The notes below the pieces were generated by a model that worked only from the letters and a program-made list of their open reading frames with translations, did no database searches and was not told the origin of the DNA. From Pararhodospirillum photometricum DSM 122 (GTDB lineage: Bacteria > Pseudomonadota > Alphaproteobacteria > Rhodospirillales > Rhodospirillaceae): a stretch of 64,000 nt of DNA. Of the stretch, positions 27,283-36,520 are shown piece by piece. Both the position numbers and the translations under genes were made by a program. The stretch's first letter is position 1. Each line of letters opens with the position of its first letter. The stretch covers positions 642,021 to 706,020 of the forward strand of contig NC_017059.1 in assembly GCF_000284415.1 (NCBI RefSeq). The letters run 5' to 3'.

Positions 27283-27952
27283 CGACGAACCCCAGATCCG
27301 GCGTTTTCTGGGCATCAGCCTGAGTGCCAACGGGTACACCGTGGTTGAAAGCGACGGCGGTCAGGCCGGGATCGCGTGCTGTGCTGCCGAGCGGCCCGAT
27401 CTCGTGATCTTGGATCTCGGCTTGCCCGATCTCGACGGCCAGGAGGTCATCACGGCCCTGCGCTCCCAGGGGCCGGTGCCGATCTTGGTGCTCTCGGTGC
27501 GCGCCAGCGAGCGCGACAAGGTCGAGGCCCTCGACCGGGGGGCCGACGACTACGTGACCAAGCCCTTTGGCATTGCCGAACTGATGGCCCGCATCCGCGC
27601 CGCGCTTCGCCAGCGCCCCAGCGATACCGGCGCTAGCGCGGTGATCACGGCGGGCCGCGTGCGCCTCGATCTCACCCGGCGGTTAGTGACGCGCGACGGC
27701 CAGCCGGTGCATTTATCACGCAAAGAATACGACTTGCTCTCGCTGTTGGCCCGCCACGCCGATCATGTGCTCACCCACAACGAAATCCTGCGCTCGGTGT
27801 GGGGCGAGGCCCATGTGCACGATACGGCCTACCTGCGGGTGTATATCAAGCAGTTGCGCCAGAAGATCGAAACCGACCCGGCCTTGCCGCAAATCCTGAT
27901 TACCGAACTGGGGGTCGGCTACCGCTTCCGGGCGGCGCCGTCCGACGAGTGA
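27260..27952 (+). CDS. kdpE: response regulator KdpE (OmpR family)
   Basis: A 230-residue OmpR-type regulator. The receiver has DDE at 8-10, phospho-acceptor Asp52 (VILDLGLPD) and Lys in VTKPFG. The winged-helix DNA-binding domain includes HLSRKEYDLLSLLARHADHVLTHNEILRSVWG and ITELGVGYRF. It activates kdpFABC. Overlapping kdpD means coupled translation. It converges on the DUF2155 gene, with a repeat copy between them. Confidence 0.96.
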   Translation: MPKILVIDDEPQIRRFLGISLSANGYTVVESDGGQAGIACCAAERPDLVILDLGLPDLDGQEVITALRSQGPVPILVLSVRASERDKVEALDRGADDYVTKPFGIAELMARIRAALRQRPSDTGASAVITAGRVRLDLTRRLVTRDGQPVHLSRKEYDLLSLLARHADHVLTHNEILRSVWGEAHVHDTAYLRVYIKQLRQKIETDPALPQILITELGVGYRFRAAPSDE

Positions 27953-27970
27953 GGCAAGGCCCCAGGAACA

Positions 27971-28007
27971 GAGGGGTCTGGGGAGGCCCCCGCCTCCCCA
28001 GCCTCCC
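27971..28007 (+). repeat. palindromic element copy (h)
   Basis: GAGGGGTCTGGGGAGGC, CCCC, GCCTCCCCAGCCTCC, between convergent kdpE and the DUF2155 gene. It ends 3 bases before the latter's stop codon. Confidence 0.9.
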
Positions 28008-28009
28008 TT

Positions 28010-28474
28010 TTAATCAAGCGGCGGCGCCCCATCGCCCGGCGCGGGCAGGGCCGGGGTGTCGTCGGTCGCCGGCGTCTCCGAGGTGTCCCGATCGGCCGGC
28101 ACCACGCATTGCAAGACCCAAACGTCGTAAACGCCATGGTCCATCGACGACAGCGACGGGCTGGAGGCGAACATCCAGCCATGGAAGACCGGCGTCGGCC
28201 CCGCAGTGTCGCCCTGTTCCTCGACTTCCAGGAAACCGGCGCTTTCCGGTTCATCGGGCGGCAGGCGACGCACGCAGGATTTGACGGTGATCGCCAACAC
28301 CCCCAAGTGGGTCTGGGTGCCGACGGGCACGGCGATTTCACCGACACGGGCCGTGATTTTGTCGAGCCAGCCCAGGCGGGCCGTGTCCGCCTGGATTTCC
28401 TCGGCCCCGGCCTGTAAAGCCAAGCTGACCAGCCCGGCCATCGCGCCCGCGCCGCTCCAAACAAAGCGCCTCAT
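28010..28474 (-). CDS. DUF2155 domain-containing protein
   Basis: A 154-residue protein with an N-terminal signal-peptide-like segment (VWSGAGAMAGLVSLALQAGA). The DUF2155 core has LDKITARVGEI, VKSCVRRLPPDEPESAGFLEV and FHGWMFASSPSLSSMDHGVYDVWVLQC. The two cysteines may form a disulfide in the periplasm. Function is unknown. In alphaproteobacteria the family typically sits beside mlaD-like and NDUFA12 genes, as here. The start overlaps the upstream mlaD stop by 4 bases, so it is in an operon with it. The tail is proline/alanine-rich. Confidence 0.87.
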   Translation of the reverse strand: MRRFVWSGAGAMAGLVSLALQAGAEEIQADTARLGWLDKITARVGEIAVPVGTQTHLGVLAITVKSCVRRLPPDEPESAGFLEVEEQGDTAGPTPVFHGWMFASSPSLSSMDHGVYDVWVLQCVVPADRDTSETPATDDTPALPAPGDGAPPLD

Positions 28475-28959
28475 GGTGTTCGTGTCCTGTGCCGATCCTC
28501 AGAGCCGGAGGCGGGCGCCTGGGTCGCCAGGAAAATGATTTCGCCAACCAGTTCTTCCATCGATTGGAAATCCTGGGTGTTGGACAGTCGCCCGCCGGCT
28601 GCGATCATGGTGGGGGACTGGCCGGGTTCGAGGCGGATGTACTTCCCCCCCAGCATGCCGTCGTTGACGATGGCCGCCCGGGTATCCTGGGGCACGCGTA
28701 CCGCTGACGAAAGGGAGAGATCGACAATCGCCTGATAGGTGGTGGGATCCAGGCGGCGCCCGGTGACGGTGCCGACCTTGACGCCGTTGATGCGCACATC
28801 CGAGCCCGCTTCCAGGCCGCCGATTTTGAGAAAGATCGCCTGAACGGGATAACCGGCCACGGGGCGAAGATCGGCGGTGGTGTAGGCGAAAGCGAGAAAC
28901 ACTGCCGCGACGCCCAAGACCACGGCCCCCATGATGGTCTCGATCGGGTTGCGTTCCAT
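28471..28959 (-). CDS. MlaD-family lipid-transport protein
   Basis: A 162-residue MCE-domain protein: one N-terminal membrane helix (IMGAVVLGVAAVFLAFAYT), then the MCE fold with FLKIGGLEAGSDVRINGVKVG and MLGGKYIRLEPGQ. MlaD is the periplasmic-side component of the MlaFEDB complex that moves phospholipids between membranes to keep outer-membrane asymmetry. The ABC parts (mlaE, mlaF) are not adjacent. The next gene upstream, with only 2 bases between, is another MCE protein, so the two may form one hexamer or be paralogs. Confidence 0.9.
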   Translation of the reverse strand: MERNPIETIMGAVVLGVAAVFLAFAYTTADLRPVAGYPVQAIFLKIGGLEAGSDVRINGVKVGTVTGRRLDPTTYQAIVDLSLSSAVRVPQDTRAAIVNDGMLGGKYIRLEPGQSPTMIAAGGRLSNTQDFQSMEELVGEIIFLATQAPASGSEDRHRTRTP

Positions 28960-28961
28960 GC

Positions 28962-29660
28962 TTAGTTTCCTTCTGTGGCGGCGGGCGCCGGGAGGCTCTC
29001 GGAAGAAGCCGGAAGGCTTGCGGGCGCTTCCGGGCTCGGTGACGCGACCTCGCGCTCCCGGGCGAGGCGCGCCTCTTCTTGCTGACGCTCTTCTTCCAGC
29101 TTGCGGGCCCGTTCTTCCTGCCGGGCCTTATCCTGGGCGGCGCGGCGGGCCTGTTCCTGCTCTTGCACCTGGGGGGCGGCGGGCCGGTTGGGGTCGAGGC
29201 CGCGGCGGGTTTTGGCCATGGCCACCACCTTGGCCAGCAGGTCCTCCATCACCACCGAGTCCTGGGTGTAATCCAGGCGCTCGCCCGAGGGGATGGTGCC
29301 CATGCCGCCGCCGCCGGTGCGCAGCTCGATGTACTTGCCGCCCAGAAAGCCCTCGGTATGGATCACGGCGGCGGTGTCGTCGGGCAGGTCCTCGGTGACA
29401 TCGAGGCGCATGGTGACCAGGGCCCGGTAGCCGTCGGCCAGGGTGTGGCCCACCACCTTGCCCACGGGAATGCCGGCCAGTCGAACCTCGCTGCCCACGC
29501 CAATGCCATCGGCCCGGTTGAACAAGGCCGTGACCTCGTAAAGCCCCGAGGGAACGGCGCCTTCATGACGGTTGATGGTGGTCGCCACCACAAGGAGGGC
29601 GCCCGCGGCAACAACCACGGCTCCGATCAGGGTTTCCCTGGAACGACTTCGCGACGGCAT
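28962..29660 (-). CDS. second MlaD-like (MCE) protein with a charged C-terminal tail
   Basis: A 232-residue MCE protein with an N-terminal helix (LIGAVVVAAGALLVVATTI), the MCE domain (FNRADGIGVGSEVRLAGIPVG ... FLGGKYIEL) and a Glu/Arg/Ala-rich C-terminal coiled coil (RAAQDKARQEERARKLEEER). The tail is unusual for MlaD and ends in a proline/serine stretch. Start ATG 29660 chosen, since 38 upstream residues are not MCE-like. The organisation of two MCE genes, DUF2155 and NDUFA12 is common in this order of alphaproteobacteria. Confidence 0.85.
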   Translation of the reverse strand: MPSRSRSRETLIGAVVVAAGALLVVATTINRHEGAVPSGLYEVTALFNRADGIGVGSEVRLAGIPVGKVVGHTLADGYRALVTMRLDVTEDLPDDTAAVIHTEGFLGGKYIELRTGGGGMGTIPSGERLDYTQDSVVMEDLLAKVVAMAKTRRGLDPNRPAAPQVQEQEQARRAAQDKARQEERARKLEEERQQEEARLAREREVASPSPEAPASLPASSESLPAPAATEGN

Positions 29661-29691
29661 GACAAGGACCGGGTGCGTGAAAGGAAAGGGA

Positions 29692-30042
29692 TCAGGGACG
29701 CCACGCCTGATAGTCGCCGGTGGCGGCTGGACGTTGGCCGCCGGCGCGTTCGTCTCCTTGGGGCACCCGGGCATGGGCGGTGCCGGTCAGGTTGGGCAGA
29801 TGCGGTTGGCCCCAGGGTCGGTCGCTCACAGGCAGGGGGGCCTCGGCGGTGTGATGCAGCCACGCATGCCACTCGGGCGGAACCTTGGAGGCCTCGACCT
29901 TCCCCTTGTAATCCACCCAACGCTTGCGTCGATACAGGGAGGCCGTCCGGCTCTCGCGGCTTTGATAATAGCGGTTGCCGTGGACATCCTCGCCCACGAA
30001 TTCGCCGTTGAGACGGGTGTACAGCCGGGTGCCAAAGTTCAT
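29692..30042 (-). CDS. NADH:ubiquinone oxidoreductase subunit NDUFA12 (B17.2-like)
   Basis: A 116-residue homolog of the complex I accessory subunit NDUFA12. It has LYTRLNGEFVGEDVHGNRYYQ, RRKRWVDYKG, and VPPEWHAWLHHTAEAP. Alphaproteobacterial and mitochondrial complex I share this supernumerary subunit, which lies outside the nuo operon. Start ATG 30042, ribosome-binding site AGGAGA. A much longer frame that runs upstream to 31395 is spurious, since it crosses hisG antisense. First gene of the NDUFA12-MCE-MCE-DUF2155 group. Confidence 0.92.
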   Translation of the reverse strand: MNFGTRLYTRLNGEFVGEDVHGNRYYQSRESRTASLYRRKRWVDYKGKVEASKVPPEWHAWLHHTAEAPLPVSDRPWGQPHLPNLTGTAHARVPQGDERAGGQRPAATGDYQAWRP

Positions 30043-30174
30043 TGTGACACGTCTCCTGGGTGGTCGGCCTGGATCCAGCGCAGGCCAGCCCAGGGCCGCG
30101 AGGAACGCGGGGGAGGGGGGCACTATGGCGCAAGCGTCGGCCGGCGTCCAGACGGGTTCATGGGGAAGAGAAGG

Positions 30175-30299
30175 GAAGGCTGGGGAGGCGGGCCTCCCCC
30201 AGACCCCTCCGTTCCTGGGACTTCTGTGACGGTGGGGTCTGGGGAGGCCCGCCTCCCCCAGACCCGAGGGGGTCTGGGGGAGGCCGCGCCTCCCCGGCC
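30175..30299. repeat. cluster of three palindromic element copies (i1-i3)
   Basis: Copies at 30175-30209 (minus orientation), 30232-30265 (plus) and 30266-30299 (plus, GGGGTCTGGGGGAGGC) lie head-to-tail and head-to-head between NDUFA12 and hisG. The whole gap 30043-30444 holds nothing else I recognise apart from a possible hisG promoter. Confidence 0.88.
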
Positions 30300-30444
30300 G
30301 TGATCTCCCCCTTACGATCCTTGCCCCGCCGCCAGAACACTGGGCGCGACCAAAAGAGTGGTATGCGAGCGCGAGAAAGGCTAAAACCGGCCGGGGAGGG
30401 CGGTCTGCGTCCTCCGTCCGAGAGACATGGAGGACACCGGTTCC

Positions 30445-31128
30445 ATGGCGTTTGATGCGCGCGACAGCGCAGACAAGCTGGTCCTTGCCCTGCCCAAGGG
30501 TCGCATTCTCGATGAGGCCATGCCTCTCGTGCGGGCCACGGGCCTTATCCCCGAACCCGCTTTCGATGATCCGCGAAGCCGCCAGCTTCGCTTCGCCACC
30601 AACCACCCGGACGTGGATATCATCCGGGTGCGCAGTTTTGATGTGGCAACCTTCGTGGCGTTCGGGGCGGCGCATCTGGGCATCGCGGGTAACGACGTCA
30701 TCATGGAGTTCAATTATCCCGAGCTGCATGCGCCGCTGGATCTGGGCATTGGCGCGTGCAAGCTGGCCGTGGCCGAGTCCGCGTCCTTGCTGGCCCAGGA
30801 CGATCCCCAGCGTTGGTCCCACATCCGTGTCGCGACCAAGTATCCCGAGATCACGCGGCGTCACTTTGCCGCGCGCGGCGTCCAGGCCGAGTGCATCAAG
30901 CTGAACGGGGCCATGGAACTGGCGCCGGTTCTGGGCTTGTGCCGGCGTATTGTCGATTTGGTTTCGACCGGCTCTACCTTGCGGGCCAACGGTCTTGTCG
31001 AGGTCGAGACCATTACCCAGGTCACGTCCCGTCTGGTCGTCAACCGCACGGCGATGAAGGTGCGGGCCCGCGAAATGGCGTTTTGGCTCGATCGCTTCCG
31101 GGAGGTGTGCCATGCCCGTGCGGCTTGA
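30445..31128 (+). CDS. hisG: ATP phosphoribosyltransferase, short form
   Basis: About 227 residues, the short HisG form that needs HisZ as regulatory subunit. It has [33 protein letters not shown] and [15 protein letters not shown], the PRPP-binding loop. It catalyses the first step of histidine synthesis. Start ATG 30445 has GGAGG upstream. ATG 30427 is an alternative. hisZ is not in the window. The 3' end overlaps hisD by 17 bases. Confidence 0.93.
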   Translation: MAFDARDSADKLVLALPKGRILDEAMPLVRATGLIPEPAFDDPRSRQLRFATNHPDVDIIRVRSFDVATFVAFGAAHLGIAGNDVIMEFNYPELHAPLDLGIGACKLAVAESASLLAQDDPQRWSHIRVATKYPEITRRHFAARGVQAECIKLNGAMELAPVLGLCRRIVDLVSTGSTLRANGLVEVETITQVTSRLVVNRTAMKVRAREMAFWLDRFREVCHARAA

Positions 31129-32416
31129 CGCGAGAGATCCCGGGTTTGAGGCGGCGTTCACGACCTTGCTGGGCGGCAAGCGTGAGTCGGCGCAAGACGT
31201 CAACGACACCGTGGCCGCGATCCTCGACGACGTGCGCCGTCGAGGCGATGCGGCCGTTTTGGAGTATACCGCGCGCTTTGACCGCCTGACCCTGGAGCCC
31301 CAGGGATTGCGGGTCAGCCTTGGCGAGATCGACACGGCCGTGGCCACCGTTGATCCCGACGTGCGCGACGCCCTGGCCCTGGCCGCCGATCGCATTGCCT
31401 CGTTTCATGGCCGTCAGGTGCCGCAGGGCTTTAGCTACACCGATCAGGCTGGGGTGCGCCTGGGCCAGCGCTGGACGCCGGTCTCGGCGGTCGGCCTGTA
31501 TGTGCCGGGCGGCACGGCGGCCTATCCCTCGTCGGTGCTCATGAACGCCGTGCCCGCCAAGGTGGCCGGCGTCGAGCGCGTGGTCATGGTGGTGCCCACC
31601 CCCGGCGGCGTGCTCAACCCGCTGGTGCTGGTGGCGGCGCGCATGGCCGGGGTCGATGAGATCTACCGGATTGGGGGGGCCCAGGCCGTGGGCGCCCTGG
31701 CCTACGGCACCGCGACCATCGCTCCCGTCGATAAGATCGTGGGGCCGGGCAATGCCTATGTGGCGGCCGCCAAGCGCCAAGTGTTTGGCACGGTGGGCAT
31801 CGACATGATCGCCGGTCCCTCGGAAATTTTGGTGGTGGCCGATGCCAGCAACGATCCCGACTGGATTGCCATGGATCTGTTGTCCCAGGCCGAGCACGAC
31901 GCCGCCGCCCAGTCGATCCTGATCACCGACGACGAGGCTTTCGCCGATGCGGTGGAGCGGGCCGTCGCGATCCAGTTGGCCTCGTTGTCGCGCGTGGACA
32001 TTGCCTCGGCGTCGTGGCGCGATCACGGGGCGGTCATCGTGGTGGGGGACCTGCTGGCTGACGCGCCGGCCCTGGTCGATCGCGTGGCGCCCGAGCACCT
32101 GGAACTCGCCGTCACCGATCCCGATGCCCTGGCCGAGCGTGTGAAGCATGCCGGGGCCATCTTCCTGGGGCGCCATACCCCGGAGGCCATCGGCGATTAT
32201 GTGGCCGGACCCAACCACGTGCTGCCGACCTCGCGTACCGCGCGCTTCTCCTCGGGATTGGGGGTGCTTGACTTCATGAAGCGGACCACGTTGGTCGGGT
32301 GTTCCCCCGGCGCTCTGGGGGCCCTGGGCAGGGCCGCCGTGCGTCTGGCCCAGGCGGAGGGATTGGAAGCCCACGGCTTGTCGGTGGCGACCCGCCTGAA
32401 CATCCCTCGGTTCTAG
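31112..32416 (+). CDS. hisD: histidinol dehydrogenase
   Basis: A 434-residue zinc enzyme with the family blocks [79 protein letters not shown] and [12 protein letters not shown]. It oxidises histidinol to histidine with two NAD+. It overlaps hisG. After it come UPF0262, LMW phosphatase, infA, maf and RNase E/G in the conserved alphaproteobacterial order. Confidence 0.96.
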   Translation: MPVRLDARDPGFEAAFTTLLGGKRESAQDVNDTVAAILDDVRRRGDAAVLEYTARFDRLTLEPQGLRVSLGEIDTAVATVDPDVRDALALAADRIASFHGRQVPQGFSYTDQAGVRLGQRWTPVSAVGLYVPGGTAAYPSSVLMNAVPAKVAGVERVVMVVPTPGGVLNPLVLVAARMAGVDEIYRIGGAQAVGALAYGTATIAPVDKIVGPGNAYVAAAKRQVFGTVGIDMIAGPSEILVVADASNDPDWIAMDLLSQAEHDAAAQSILITDDEAFADAVERAVAIQLASLSRVDIASASWRDHGAVIVVGDLLADAPALVDRVAPEHLELAVTDPDALAERVKHAGAIFLGRHTPEAIGDYVAGPNHVLPTSRTARFSSGLGVLDFMKRTTLVGCSPGALGALGRAAVRLAQAEGLEAHGLSVATRLNIPRF

Positions 32417-32430
32417 CGGGATTGGCCGTC

Positions 32431-32937
32431 ATGATGCCCCCCGATCCCCCGCCCGAGGAACCGCTCCTCAAAGAGACGGACCGGCTGGTGGGCATCACCT
32501 TGGACGAACGGGTGTTCGTGCGCCGCCGCCCCGAGGTGGAGCACGAACGCGCCGTGGCCATTTTCGATCTTCTGGAAGACAACCGCTTTGCCGTGCCCGG
32601 CCTGGAGGGGCCCTTTCGGCTGGTTCTCAGCTTGGAAGACAATCGCCTTATTTTTGATATCCGCGACGAGGCCAATCGGGAGTTGGTCCGTTTTGGCCTG
32701 GGGATGACGGCGTTTCGCACCCTTGTGAAAGATTATTTTATGGTGTGTGAGAGTTATTTTAGTGCCATCCGCACGATGTCGCCCTCCCAGATCGAGGCGA
32801 TCGACATGGGACGCCGCGCCTTGCACAACGAAGGCGGCTCCTTCTTGCGCCAGCGGTTGCGTGAGCGGGCGGTGATTGATCATGACACCGGGCGGCGGCT
32901 GTTTACGTTGCTGTGCGTGCTCCACGTGCGGGCTTAA
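32431..32937 (+). CDS. UPF0262 family protein
   Basis: A 168-residue uncharacterised protein conserved in alphaproteobacteria. It has ITLDERVFVRRRPEVEHERAVAIFDLLEDN, FRLVLSLEDNRLIFDIRDE, and GMTAFRTLVKDYFMVCESYFSAI. It has no signal peptide or membrane helix. Always next to hisD in this clade, so it may share expression with histidine synthesis, but its role is unknown. It starts at one of two consecutive ATGs (32431 or 32434). Confidence 0.88.
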   Translation: MMPPDPPPEEPLLKETDRLVGITLDERVFVRRRPEVEHERAVAIFDLLEDNRFAVPGLEGPFRLVLSLEDNRLIFDIRDEANRELVRFGLGMTAFRTLVKDYFMVCESYFSAIRTMSPSQIEAIDMGRRALHNEGGSFLRQRLRERAVIDHDTGRRLFTLLCVLHVRA

Positions 32938-32965
32938 GAAAGAAAGGCTGGGGGGGCTCGGCCTG

Positions 32966-33451
32966 ATGACATGTCTTCCGGGGTCGTTTGCCGATCGTTC
33001 CTTGGGGGCTCCCCTGCCGTCCGCCGTGTTGTTTTGCTGCACCATGAATGCGGTGCGGTCCCCCATGGCCGAGGGGATTTTGAAGCGCCTGCATGGCACG
33101 CGCATTTATGTTCAGTCGGTGGGGGTGCGGGCCGGGGTCGAGATTGATGGCTTCGCGATTGCCGTGATGGAGGAGATCGGCGTGGACCTGCGCCGCCATA
33201 TCACGCGCACTTTCGAGGACCTCGAGGATGGGAGCTTTGATGAGGTGATTTCCCTCTCGCCCGAGGCCCAGCACAAGGCGGTGGAGATGACCCGCTGGAT
33301 GGCCTGCGAGGTGACGTTTTGGAACACCTTTGATCCCAGCTTGGTCGAGGGATCGCGCGAAACGCGCCTGGAGGCCTATCGCACGGTGCGCGACTCCCTG
33401 ATGACCCGCCTGTTGCAACGCTTCCCGGTCTCGCTCGGACCTGCGGGATAG
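32966..33451 (+). CDS. low-molecular-weight protein-tyrosine phosphatase/ArsC-like protein
   Basis: About 161 residues. The active-site loop FCCTMNAVRSP holds C-x5-R (cysteine then arginine), and FNTFDPSLV fits the general-acid region. The family includes LMW phosphotyrosine phosphatases and arsenate reductases; which one cannot be told. Start is uncertain, and ATG 32966 gives the best fit. A partial, degenerate palindromic repeat lies just upstream (about 32943-32962). Next to infA, as usual in this clade. Confidence 0.83.
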   Translation: MTCLPGSFADRSLGAPLPSAVLFCCTMNAVRSPMAEGILKRLHGTRIYVQSVGVRAGVEIDGFAIAVMEEIGVDLRRHITRTFEDLEDGSFDEVISLSPEAQHKAVEMTRWMACEVTFWNTFDPSLVEGSRETRLEAYRTVRDSLMTRLLQRFPVSLGPAG

Positions 33452-33534
33452 TCCCGCAAACACGGGGGCTCGGGCAATCCGGCCCGTCCCCCCTGGCTTG
33501 CGCTGCGCCCCCTTCATAAAAATACGAAAATTCC

Positions 33535-33564
33535 TTGACGATGCTTCCCGAGGGCACTCATAAC
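33535..33564 (+). promoter_or_regulatory. putative infA promoter
   Basis: TTGACG (33535-33540) and CATAAC (33559-33564) with an 18-base spacer, about 35 bases before the infA ATG. Nothing else in the 147-base gap suggests another signal. Confidence 0.5.
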
Positions 33565-33598
33565 GGGGGTCCCTCGAAACCGGGAACCAGTTGGGGTC

Positions 33599-33817
33599 AT
33601 GGCCAAAGAAGACGTACTCGAATTTTCCGGCGTGGTGGTTGAGCTTTTGCCCAACGCCATGTTCCGGGTCAAACTGGACAACGATCATCAGGTCCTTGCC
33701 CACACCTCGGGCAAGATGCGCAAGAATCGCATTCGCGTTCTTGTGGGTGATCGTGTGACCGTCGAAATGACACCCTACGACCTGACCAAAGGTCGCATCA
33801 CCTTCCGCTTCAAGTAA
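33599..33817 (+). CDS. infA: translation initiation factor IF-1
   Basis: A 72-residue OB-fold protein: [67 protein letters not shown]. It is a full-length IF-1 that binds the ribosomal A site during initiation. Ribosome-binding site is weak (TTGGGG). maf follows 9 bases later. Confidence 0.98.
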   Translation: MAKEDVLEFSGVVVELLPNAMFRVKLDNDHQVLAHTSGKMRKNRIRVLVGDRVTVEMTPYDLTKGRITFRFK

Positions 33818-33825
33818 CGGCGTCC

Positions 33826-34464
33826 GTGTCCCTTTCCTCCTTCACGGCGGCCGGCGCGGATCAGGACCCCCCGGCAGACGCCTCCCAGCCTCTTTTCGTG
33901 CTGGCCTCAGCGTCTCCCCGGCGTCTGGATCTCCTGGCCCAAGTGGGCGTGCGCCCTGACCGGGTCGATCCCGCCGATCTCGATGAAACGCCCCTGCGCG
34001 ACGAATTGCCGCGACCCTATGCTCTGCGCATTGCCGAAGCCAAGGCGCAGGCGGTGGCCGGGCGTCACCCGGGGGCCTTTGTGTTGGCCGGCGACACCGT
34101 GGTCGCCCGAGGCCGGCGTATTCTCCCCAAGGCGCTGGACGAAAAGACGGCCCGGCGCTGTCTCGATCTGCTTTCTGGCGCGCGCCACCGGGTGTATGGC
34201 GGTCTAGCCTTGGTCACCCCCTCGGGGCGGCTGATCAGCCGGGTGGTTGTGACCCAGGTTGCCTTCAAACGCCTGTCCGAGCCGGAGATGGCCGCCTATC
34301 TGGCCAGTGGCGAGTGGCATGGCAAGGCGGGAGGCTATGCCATCCAGGGCAAGGCGGCGGCTTTTGTGCCTTTTCTCTCCGGCTCCTATGCCAATGTGGT
34401 GGGACTGGCGGTCCATGAGGCCGTGTCCTTGCTGACCGGCAATGGCTATCGCTCTCCCCTCTGA
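33826..34464 (+). CDS. maf: Maf family nucleotide pyrophosphatase
   Basis: A 212-residue Maf/YhdE-like enzyme that hydrolyses non-canonical or surplus nucleoside triphosphates. The signature FVLASASPRRLDLL and GDTVVARGRRILPKA are clear, as is SGEWHGKAGGYAIQG. Start GTG 33826, 9 bases after infA. The N-terminus is ~22 residues longer than usual before FVLASAS, so a later start is possible. Overlaps rng by 23 bases. Confidence 0.92.
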   Translation: MSLSSFTAAGADQDPPADASQPLFVLASASPRRLDLLAQVGVRPDRVDPADLDETPLRDELPRPYALRIAEAKAQAVAGRHPGAFVLAGDTVVARGRRILPKALDEKTARRCLDLLSGARHRVYGGLALVTPSGRLISRVVVTQVAFKRLSEPEMAAYLASGEWHGKAGGYAIQGKAAAFVPFLSGSYANVVGLAVHEAVSLLTGNGYRSPL

Positions 34465-35679
34465 CCCGTTGGGGTCCCTGATTCTGGTCGATGACGGCCC
34501 CGGCGAAACGCGCTGGGCCTTGTGCGATGCCCAGGGTGCCTTGCGCGAGGTGGTCTTGAGCCGGGCCCATCGCCCGGAAGCGGGCGCCTGCCTGGCCGGC
34601 CGGGTGCGCGAGCGGGTGCCCGGGCACGCAGCGGTGTTTGTTGATCTGGGGGCGCCGCCCTGGGGCTTTTTGGCGGCCGAGGACGCGGCCGGAGGGCTGC
34701 CGCCTCTAGGGACGCGGGTTTTGGTCCAGGTGTTGCGCCCGGCCGTGGAGACCAAGGGGCCCAAGCTGACTTTGGCCCTCTCGTGGCCCGGGCGCTTTTG
34801 GGTGTTGACGCCCGGGCGGCCCGGCCTGGGGATGTCCACCAAGATTCCCGGCAATCGCAAGGCGCTGCGCGCCCATTTCGAGTCTTTTTTGGCCCCGGGT
34901 GAAGGCGTTATTGCCCGCTCGGAGATTGCCGAGGCCGGCGACGACGCCTTGCAGGCCGATCTGGAGGCCTTGCGGACCCTGGCCGCCGAGGTGGCCCGAC
35001 GGTTCTCGGCCACGTCGAACCTCGGGCTGCTGCAAGAAGCGCCGTCCCCGCTGGCGGCGTGGCTGGAGGAGCCGGGCGGGGCCCAGGCCCGGATTGTTGT
35101 AGACTCGGGGGGCCGTTTTCCTTTCGTTCAGGCCCTGGTGCACGCGCGCTTCCCCGGAGGCGGGCCACAGGTCACGGTGCATCACGATCCCGCCACCGCT
35201 TTGTTCGAGGCTTACGGGGTGGAAGCCGCCCTGGAGGAAGCGCTGGAGCCTGGGGTGGCCGTGCCGGGGGGCGGGTTTGTCCACTTTGCCGAGACCCAGG
35301 CGGTCAGTGCCGTGGACATCGACGCTCAGGGGCAAGCCCCGGACCTCGTGGCCCAGGCGGCGGTGCCTCTTATCGCCCGTCATATCCGTCTGCGCGGTCT
35401 GGCCGGGCAGATCGTCATTGATTTTCCTCGACGGCGCGGCCCGCCCGATCCTGCCTTGGTCACGGCCCTGGCCGAGGCGTTGGCCCAGGATCCGGCCGGA
35501 GCCCGGGTTTTGGGGGGCGACCCGGGGCGGCCTCGTCGAAGTGGTGCGGCCCCGTCGCCAGCCGCCCCTCTCAGCCCTGCTGCTTGATCCCCGGGCGGCG
35601 CCCCGCCCCAGCGCCGAGGCCGAGGTGCTGGCCGCCTTGCGCCGGCTGCGCTATCGGTTCGACCTGAGGGGCCAATCAA
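34442..35679 (+). pseudogene. rng: RNase E/G family protein (short alphaproteobacterial form), frame-broken near the 3' end
   Basis: The main frame has an S1-like start (VFVDLGAPPWGFL), VLVQVLRPAVETKGPKLT, FESFLAPGEGVIARSE, VDIDAQGQAPDLVAQAA and IRLRGLAGQIVIDFPRRRG, which mark a short RNase E/G. The frame then breaks. Removing one G from the G6 run at 35512-35517 continues it as RVLGATRGGLVEVVRPRRQPPLSALLLDP to RRLRYRF. The C-terminus is unclear, because a palindromic repeat copy lies in the continuing frame (residues NEGVWGGPPPQPS). The zinc-link region of full RNase E is not visible. The usual downstream yacG was not seen. Confidence 0.82.
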
Positions 35680-35681
35680 AT

Positions 35682-35718
35682 GAGGGGGTCTGGGGAGGCC
35701 CGCCTCCCCAGCCTTCCC
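35682..35718 (+). repeat. palindromic element copy (j)
   Basis: GAGGGGGTCTGGGGAGGC, CC, GCCTCCCCAGCCTTCCC, between convergent rng and the methyltransferase. It ends right at the methyltransferase stop codon (35719-35721). Confidence 0.9.
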
Positions 35719-36520
35719 TTACGAGCGCATCACCGGCCCCTGCGCGATCAAAAAGCCGCCGAAACGGAAAGATCGTCCCCCCCAACGTGGGCGATCCTCG
35801 GGGTACGGCACGGGCCGACGCGGGCGGCGATACTCCTCATAAAAGGCCGCGCGCGTCTCCTCGTCGCTCAAGCGCCGCAGAAAAGGGGCAAGCGCGCTGG
35901 CCCGCATCCAGGCCGCCACGGGGTCGGGCCCGCGCAGCAGCAAATGATACACCGTCTCCCAAATATCGAGGTGACGCACCCGAACCGCGAGCAGGCGGGA
36001 GTACTTGAGCGCCGATGTCACCGGCATGGGCCGCAACAAAGGCTCCAGGAGATCCCGCCACGGCCCCGCCCGCACCGCTTCGGTGATGCAGCGATAGGCG
36101 GGCTCATCAAAGGCGTGGGGCATCTGCACGGCCAGCACCCCCCCACGGGGCCAACATCTGGACCAGCCGGGGAAACAAGGTTTCGTGGTCGGGCACCAGA
36201 TGCAGGGCAAAGCTGGAGTATAACAGGTCCACCGTGCGCTCGGGGACCCACTGCCCGGGGTCGGCGGCGACAAAGGTGATCCGGCCCTCGGCATCGCCCC
36301 GGGCCTGGGCCTCGTCGAGATCGGCGGAGCTGGCATCCACGGCGGTGACGCGGGCCTCGGCGTAGCGCTGGGCGAGCAGGCGGGCGCCGTCGCCTTCCGC
36401 GCACCCCAGATCGACGATGCGCAAGGGGGCCTTCAAGGGGACACGCTCCAGAAGGTCGCGTGCCGCCCGCTGTTTAGGGCCGTGATAGGCTTGGAACTGT
36501 TCCGGGTCCCGGGGATCCAT
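35719..36520 (-). pseudogene. SAM-dependent methyltransferase (trans-aconitate methyltransferase-like), broken by one frameshift
   Basis: The N-terminal part has a class I SAM motif, LRIVDLGCAEGDGARLLAQRY, preceded by FQAYHGPKQRAARDLLERV, and DLLYSSFALHLVPD as motif IV. It breaks after LAPWGG. The second part continues as GGVLAVQMPHAFDEPAYRC to the end. Removing one C from the C7 run at 36138-36144 (G7 on the coding strand) joins both. The intact protein would be about 265 residues, as in Tam-like methyltransferases, which methylate trans-aconitate. BioC-like functions cannot be excluded. Gap to 36761 holds nothing I recognise. Confidence 0.82.

Noticed and set aside
24553..27339. A 928-codon open frame antisense to kdpD, and similar long antisense frames over groEL (6071-7846) and kdpB (22072-24246)
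   Set aside because: They mirror strong genes with clear family motifs. In GC-rich DNA, biased third positions keep the opposite strand open. The translations are glutamine/histidine/glycine-rich and have no motif.
29692..31395. A 567-codon frame on the minus strand continuing NDUFA12 upstream
   Set aside because: The extension crosses hisG and part of hisD antisense. Only the last 116 codons match a family (NDUFA12), with their own ribosome-binding site.
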